Origin: Desmodus rotundus
Lineage: Eukaryota; Chordata; Mammalia; Chiroptera; Phyllostomidae
Length of the DNA stretch: 64,000 nucleotides
NCBI RefSeq assembly: GCF_022682495.2
Contig: NC_071389.1
Span: forward strand, 185,985,556 to 186,049,555
Reading direction: 5' to 3'
A program made the translations under genes and the position numbers. Below are positions 58,940 through 64,000 of this stretch, in pieces. Within the stretch, counting starts at the first letter, position 1; each line of letters starts with the position of its first letter. Under the pieces are notes generated by a model, which was given only the letters and a program-made list of their open reading frames with translations, was not told where the DNA came from and did no database searches.

Positions 58940-59048
58940 ATACAATATTATACATTAACATGTACAATGTATAATATATATTAACATGTATAATATAATG
59001 ATCTAATATAACTATATAATATTACTATATATTATCTAATAATAAATG
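58940..59048. repeat. AT-rich low-complexity / palindromic tract
   Basis: Almost pure A/T with repeated TATAATAT motifs and the 10-mer TTAACATGTA at 58955 and 58981 (26-bp spacing). Capable of hairpin formation. Confidence 0.8.
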
Positions 59049-59059
59049 TAATTAGCCCT

Positions 59060-60310
59060 ATAAAGTGAGCAAAGGAGTGATATCATCATTATACCAATTG
59101 GGAACTGATGTGTGTTGAGGTATAATTTATCAGCTACATTTTTCTGTTATTAACATATGTGAGCCCCGTTTCTTGATAGCTTTTTAATAACGTTTAGCTA
59201 AAAAGAACTTTGTGCGCTATATTGCTACATACATCATTCTGCATTCTCTAATTGTAATCAGCACTCCACCAAGAGATAAATAGAATAGGCCTAGCAGGGA
59301 TGTCATAACCTTCCAAGAGCAGTAGAGAGTATTTCCCAAGTTAAATTACTCCCCTACAAGCAGGAGACACCCGCTCATCTGTCCTTTCTGGGTCACCCTT
59401 TTTCATGGCCGTGAATCACTGCACCTCGCAAAGGGCATAATGCTGTGTGGGTTATTGATTGGGCCATAACTGTGTGTAGTTATCAGTGAGTTGACTCTTT
59501 GTGATGATATAAAGCATAGCTGTGATGATATAAGTTGTCCCCAAGTTCAACTTACCTAATACGCCGCCTCGAAGGAATAAAGAAATGCTAAGATGATCTC
59601 TAACAAGAATCAGAACTTGGGAGTTGTGGGGATCAGAATTGACATTGCTTACTTTAAGGGCAGATTTGTTACCGCATGGAGGGGGCATCGAAGAGGGAGC
59701 CTTTTCTCTCTTGTGCTTCTAGGGGAGATTAGACCAACTTCTGCTCATATTCATCACATTATTTGTATGTACAGTAGTTGTTCAGTTGAAATGTAAGTTC
59801 CTTGAGCTCCAGGACTGTGTTCTTAGCCTTCTCCATATTTCTGGGGGCCAGTATAATGCCTAGGATGTACTTGAGGTTTTTTAAGGCATTTGTTGAGTGA
59901 CTTTATGAGCGCTTATGGTGTGAGGAAGGTAGGACATTTGCTTTACACGATAAATCTACTGTGATCCTAAGCAGGTGATGGAGGAAGGGTTCTCGACATC
60001 AGTGTGCACTCATTAGCACTAGTTAGAAGATACTGTTTCTCTTCTTGGTGACCTTGTGGACAAATGGGTCCATATGACTACTTCTCTCTGGTCAGCCAGA
60101 GGCAAAAGTGGCGCCGTGTCCTGATGACACCCTCTGAGCTCTGCCTTCTTTCTGGAGCAGTGACCCAGCAGTGTGAATCACCACATCACTACAGTGAGCT
60201 CACCTGTGGTGGATGTGTAGCAAAACAAGAAATAAACCTTCATCCTATTACCAGTCAATAGAAATAATGTAATTGTAGATTTTCTAGCAGCATCTGTAAA
60301 AAAGTAAAAC
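59060..60310. other. intron 4 stretch, mostly unassigned
   Basis: A probable L2 3' end in sense lies near 59795-59925 ('taagttccttgagctccagg', 'gcatttgttgagtgacttta'). 'gtgatgatataa' is repeated at about 59500 and 59522. Nothing else recognised. Confidence 0.4.
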
Positions 60311-60319
60311 ACAGATGAA

Positions 60320-60550
60320 ATTCATTTTAATGTTTTATTTAGTTCACGAGATCTAAATTATTATCACTTAAATATGTAATCAACATAGAAATTAAGGAGG
60401 TATTTTATATTTTTTCAGACATTCTAAGTCTTCAAAATTTACTGTATATCTTCCACAGACAGCACGTCTCAATTGGGACTCACTATATTTCAAGGACTTA
60501 ATAGCCACATGTGGTTAGTAGCTACCGTATTGATGGTGCAACTCTAGTTA
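60320..60550. repeat. ancient MER-type repeat
   Basis: 'aaattattatcacttaaata', 'tgtaatcaacatagaaatta', 'cacgtctcaattgggactca', 'atagccacatgtggttagta' and 'gctaccgtattgatggtgca' are landmarks of a known mammalian interspersed repeat; the subfamily is not named here. Confidence 0.55.
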
Positions 60551-61053
60551 AGCCACTGACATTTAGAGCTATTTGTTACTGCAGCCTAATTTAGCCCATC
60601 CTGACTGATACACCAAACATTAATTTTCTTCAGATATCCTGATGCAGTGATTTTTCTAGGCTTGATGGAGGGATTATCAGGGCTGATGTGGATTAACCAA
60701 GAATATGTTGTATCATTGTTCACTTAATGAAATATTTGAAAATTTATGCTAAACAACTCAGCATGCGTCCTCCTCTGATGGCAGCCTAGAGGAGTTTTTC
60801 CTTGAGCTTCTTATGAATTTAAAACACATCAAAACCTTTGTAGTGGCAAGAAGATGGATTTTTTTTGTCTAATAATTGTGTTTTAACAATCTAATCTGTA
60901 ATGTGAGAAAGCTCCTCATATCTAGACCTCAAGATGTTCATAAATTAATTTAGTAAACATTCATTCTCAATGAGTAGGTACTTAGTAATATATGGGGTAC
61001 TGGGAATACCGATTGGAGGGGCGGTACAGTCTCTTAGACACATCAATGTAATA

Positions 61054-61165
61054 CAGAGTGGGCAAAAGTAGGTTTATAGTTGTGAGTATGTGAAACACAG
61101 TTTCTTCTTCTTTTATTATTATTATTATACTATTTATTTGTATTATAACAGAATTAATTGAAATA
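61054..61165. mobile_element. mariner-derived MITE, decayed 3' side
   Basis: After TA (61052-61053), 'cagagtgggcaaaagtaggt' and 'ttatagttgtgagtatgtga' match the left half of the MITE at 36106, followed by an expanded (ATT)n. The right terminal repeat is not recognisable. Confidence 0.7.
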
Positions 61166-61169
61166 TGAC

Positions 61170-61775
61170 CTGTATTAGTTTTCTGTTGCTGCATAAAAGA
61201 TTACCTCAGACTTAGAGTTTTAAAAGAACATGTTTATGATCTCATGGTTTCTAGGGGTCAAGGGTCTGGGTTCAACTCAAGTGGGTCTTCCAATTAGGAC
61301 CCCTTAAGGCTGCCATCAGGTGTCAGCCAGAATGCATTCCTTCCTGGAGTTCAAGGTCTTCTCACATGTTTACTGCCAAAATTTGTGGTTGTTGGTCCGA
61401 GGTCACCATTGTCTTGCTCGCTGCCCACTGGGGCCTTCTTTCAGTTCCTAGAGGCCACTCAGGTTTCCTTGTTTTCCTAGCCCTTCTACAACACATTAGC
61501 TCACTTCTTCAAAGCCAACGGGAGAATCTCTGACCTCAATACTCTGTTTTAAGGACTCACCTGATTAATTCAGGCCAGTTCTGGTTCATCTCCCTTTGGA
61601 TTAACTCTTATTAGTGGATCAGCATCCCAATCACAGGAGCGATAGTCCCTCATATTCACAGTTTCTGCCCACACTCAATAAGAGGTGGTTTTTCAAGATG
61701 TGTACACTGGGCAGGTGGGAGTCTCAGGGGCCATCTTAGAATTCGACTGCCATATAACTTAGAACCTGACAGAGC
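61170..61775 (-). mobile_element. MLT1-like LTR or related MaLR repeat
   Basis: 'cctgtattagttttctgttg', 'ctgcataaaagattacctca', 'cctgattaattcaggccagt' and 'gccatcttagaattcgactg' mark an old MaLR-type LTR in antisense. No internal retroviral genes. Confidence 0.65.
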
Positions 61776-61779
61776 AGAA

Positions 61780-62160
61780 TTTACCAGAAAAAAGAAGGCC
61801 CCTGTTACTATAACCCAGCGAGAGAAAAAGCAGCATAAGGAAGTGGCCAGATCATACATGGGCTACTTTAGTGGTTTTCAAGAGACCATGGGAAACCATG
61901 GATCATATGCGTTTGTAAAGATGTCTCTGATATCAGTGAGAATATACAAAGGGAGAACAGAATTGGGAGGAGCCCAGCCAGAGGACTATTGCACTCAAGG
62001 AGATGGAGGATGGTGACTTAACAGAGGTTGGTGGCAGCGGAGATGGAGAGAAGTGGATGGATTTGAGAGCAATGTAAGAGGTAGAATCAAGAAGACATGG
62101 TGATGAATTGGAGAAGGGACAAGGGAAAAAGGAGTTAGAGGTGACCCCAAGTCAAGTCTC
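61780..62160. other. short unassigned stretch
   Basis: Purine-rich sequence, possibly a diverged antisense L2 ('ggcagcggagatggagagaa'), not confidently classified. Confidence 0.3.
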
Positions 62161-62164
62161 CTTC

Positions 62165-63325
62165 CATCACCATTTATCTCCCCTTTACCCTCTTTTACCT
62201 GCCCCCAGCCCCACTTCCCTCTGGTAATCACCATACTGTTGTTTGGTCCGTGATTCTTTCTGTTTTTCTCTTTGCTTAATCCCTTCACCTTTCTCACCCA
62301 GCCCCCAACACTCCTCCCCTATGACAGCTGTCAGTCTGTTCTCTGTATCTGTGAGTCTGTCTCCACTTTGTTAGTTTATTTTGTTCATTGGATTCCACAT
62401 ATAAGTGAAATCATATGCTACTTGTCTTTATCTGATTGGCTTATTTCACTTAGCATAATAATCTCCAGGTCCATCCTTGCTATTGCAAAAGGCCAACTTT
62501 TCTTCTTTTTTATCGCTGTGTAAGTGTACCACTGCTTTGTTATCCACTCATCCACTGATAGGCACTTGGGCTGCTTCCAGATCTTGGCGATTGTAAATAA
62601 CGCTGCAATGAACATATGGCTGCAAACATTCTTTTGAATTAGTGTTTCAGGTTTCTTTGGATATATTCCTGGAAGTGGAATCACTGGGTCATAAGGCAGT
62701 TCCATTTTTAATTTTTTGTGGTAACTCCATACTGCTTTCCACAGTGGCTGCACCAGTCTGCATTCCCAAAAACAGTGTATGAGGGTTCCCTTTTCTCCAC
62801 ATCCTCTCCAGCACTTGTTATTTGTTGATTTGTTGATGATGGCCATTCTGACAGTGAAGTGATATTTCATTGTGGTTTCAATTTGCATTTCTCTGATGAG
62901 TAGTGATGTTGAGCATCTTCTCATATGTCTACTGACCATATGTATGTCCTCTTTGGAAAAGTGTCTATTCAGCTCATTTGTCCATTTTGTAACTGGAATT
63001 TTTGTTTTTTGGGTGTTGAGTTTCTAAGTTTCTTTTTTGATGTTCAAGTACAGTTGTCTCCACTTTCCCCCTCTACTCTCCCTGCCCCACCCATCCGCAC
63101 CTCCGACCCTCGATCCTACCCCCTTTGGCTGTGTCCATGTGTCCTTTATACATGTTCCTTGATGACCCTCTTAAAAAGTTTGGATATTAACCCCTTATCA
63201 GATGTATGAGTGAATATGTTCTCCCATTCAGTGGGTTGTCTTTTCATTTTGTTGATATTGCCTTTGCTGTGCAAAAACTTTTTGTAGTTTAATGTAATCT
63301 CATTTGTATATTTTTTGTTCTTTAC
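62165..63325 (-). mobile_element. L1, antisense, 3' UTR plus ORF2 C-terminus, interrupted
   Basis: Reverse complement of an L1: 3' UTR at 62165-62415, then the ORF2 C-terminal region (minus-strand frame 62418-62939, with the typical ending '[14 protein letters not shown]' type stretch). Upstream ORF2 sequence resumes after an inserted L1 tail and continues to about 63325 ('tggatattaaccccttatca', 'cttttcattttgttgatatt'). 5'-truncated and disabled. Confidence 0.9.
63030..63170 (-). mobile_element. nested L1 3' end within the antisense L1
   Basis: 'tgttcaagtacagttgtctc', a C-rich tract, 'ggctgtgtccatgtgtcctt' and 'acatgttccttgatgaccct' are the bat-type L1 tail. They break the host L1 between 'tttttgggtgttgagtttct' and 'agtttggatattaacccctt'. 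AAGTTT on both sides may be a remnant of the target-site duplication. Confidence 0.75.
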
Positions 63326-63329
63326 TTAT

Positions 63330-63500
63330 TGAACCACCTACTGTATAACCATGTCAGAACAACCCTGCAAGGTGGGCATTGTTTTCCTCACTTTATAAAT
63401 GGGGAAACTGAGGCTCACGAACTAAGTAACATCCCCAGAGACACATGGGTAGTGTGTCTCTGTGGGTAGTGAGTGACAGAACCAGGCTTTAGGCTTATTT
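63330..63500 (-). repeat. MIR SINE
   Basis: 'tgcaaggtgggcattgtttt', 'ctcactttataaatggggaa', 'actgaggctcacgaactaag', 'gtagtgagtgacagaaccag': reverse MIR. Confidence 0.85.
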
Positions 63501-63649
63501 TTGCCTCTGGCCTTAACACTCATTTTAGGGTGCAGAGGGAACCGCATGCACTATACCCTTGGTTCCAATATGTAACTAAGCATTTTTCCAAAAAACAAAA
63601 CAACAGTGGAATTGAGTTCACGTTGGCCTCAGCTTCCTCTTGTGGAGCA

Positions 63650-63885
63650 GCAGCTCTGAAGCCCAGTTGCCTTAGTGAGAATCCAGGTGCCTTCCTTACT
63701 CACGGTGTGACCTTAGCCAAGGTACCCATCCCCTTTGTGCTTTAGATCCTCTTCTGTCATCAGTCAGGGGAATGATGCCTGCCTCACAGGACTGAGCTGA
63801 AGATTAGATTATTTAATTTGTTCAAAAGCCCCCAAACACTACCTAGCATGTAGTAAGCACCCACCTCTACTGTTACAGAACAGCC
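63650..63885 (+). repeat. MIR SINE
   Basis: 'tactcacggtgtgaccttag', 'ccaaggtacccatccccttt', 'ggggaatgatgcctgcctca', 'cctagcatgtagtaagcacc': sense MIR. Confidence 0.8.
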
Positions 63886-63952
63886 AAGGGGGAGGTTCAC
63901 AATATACTGTTATGGAAAGGATCCCCGCTTTCTCTCTCTGGGGTTCCCCCCT

Positions 63953-63966
63953 GCACACACACACAC
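63953..63966. repeat. (CA)n microsatellite, short
   Basis: Brief CA run near the window end. Confidence 0.8.
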
Positions 63967-64000
63967 CTACTAGGTTCACAATGCCCGCCGCCAGAGGAAA

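Larger units (their letters stand above)
43475..64000 (+). other. ANO4: ANO4 intron 4, 5' part (open at window end)
   Basis: Donor GTAAAT at 43475. The following ANO4 exon, which should begin with codons for a Ser-Ser-Leu-Ile-type stretch, was not found, so the intron exceeds 20.5 kb. It holds all repeats listed downstream of 43475. Confidence 0.75.

Noticed and set aside
62418..62939. 173-codon open frame on the minus strand that looks like a real protein
   Set aside because: It is the C-terminal end of L1 ORF2 in a truncated, interrupted element, not a host gene.

Overview
This is a mammalian nuclear window, almost certainly from a bat. Two tRNA-derived SINEs (12931-13131 and 35376-35576) have the layout of the chiropteran Ves family. 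The L1 3' ends have the pyrimidine-rich 3' tail seen in bat genomes. No prokaryotic, organellar or viral operon is present, and nearly every open reading frame longer than 60 codons is chance or repeat-derived.

The only protein-coding gene I can support is the 5' part of ANO4 (anoctamin 4, TMEM16D) on the + strand. Four exons are recognised by protein similarity and consistent splice sites: 7266-7457 (5'UTR or alternative coding sequence, plus the start codon at 7403), 27642-27746, 40582-40718 and 43316-43474. Together they give 456 coding bases, or 152 codons, with no frame break. They cover the cytosolic N-terminus up to the beginning of the anoctamin dimerisation region. The intron after the fourth exon runs past the window end (at least 20.5 kb), so all transmembrane segments lie downstream. 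Introns 1-3 are about 20.2, 12.8 and 2.6 kb.

The rest is intronic or upstream DNA. It is a mosaic of old mammalian repeats (MIR, L2, MLT1-type LTRs, MER5-like hAT elements, old L1), bat-type L1 3' ends, Ves SINEs, one internally deleted mariner and several MITEs. Layered insertions are seen at 9.1-9.8 kb, 17.2-17.6 kb, 23.3-23.8 kb, 55.1-56.0 kb and 62.2-63.3 kb. The largest stretches in which I recognise no repeat are 13.9-17.2 kb, 19.2-23.3 kb and 43.8-46.5 kb.

I do not see a new biological system. The points most worth checking are the fully open, phase-symmetric first ANO4 exon (possible N-terminally extended isoform), the skippable 105-nt second exon, two CpG-rich patches, and the mariner and MITE insertions. 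Repeat family names come from recognising consensus features by eye, so boundaries are approximate unless a target-site duplication or terminal repeat is stated.
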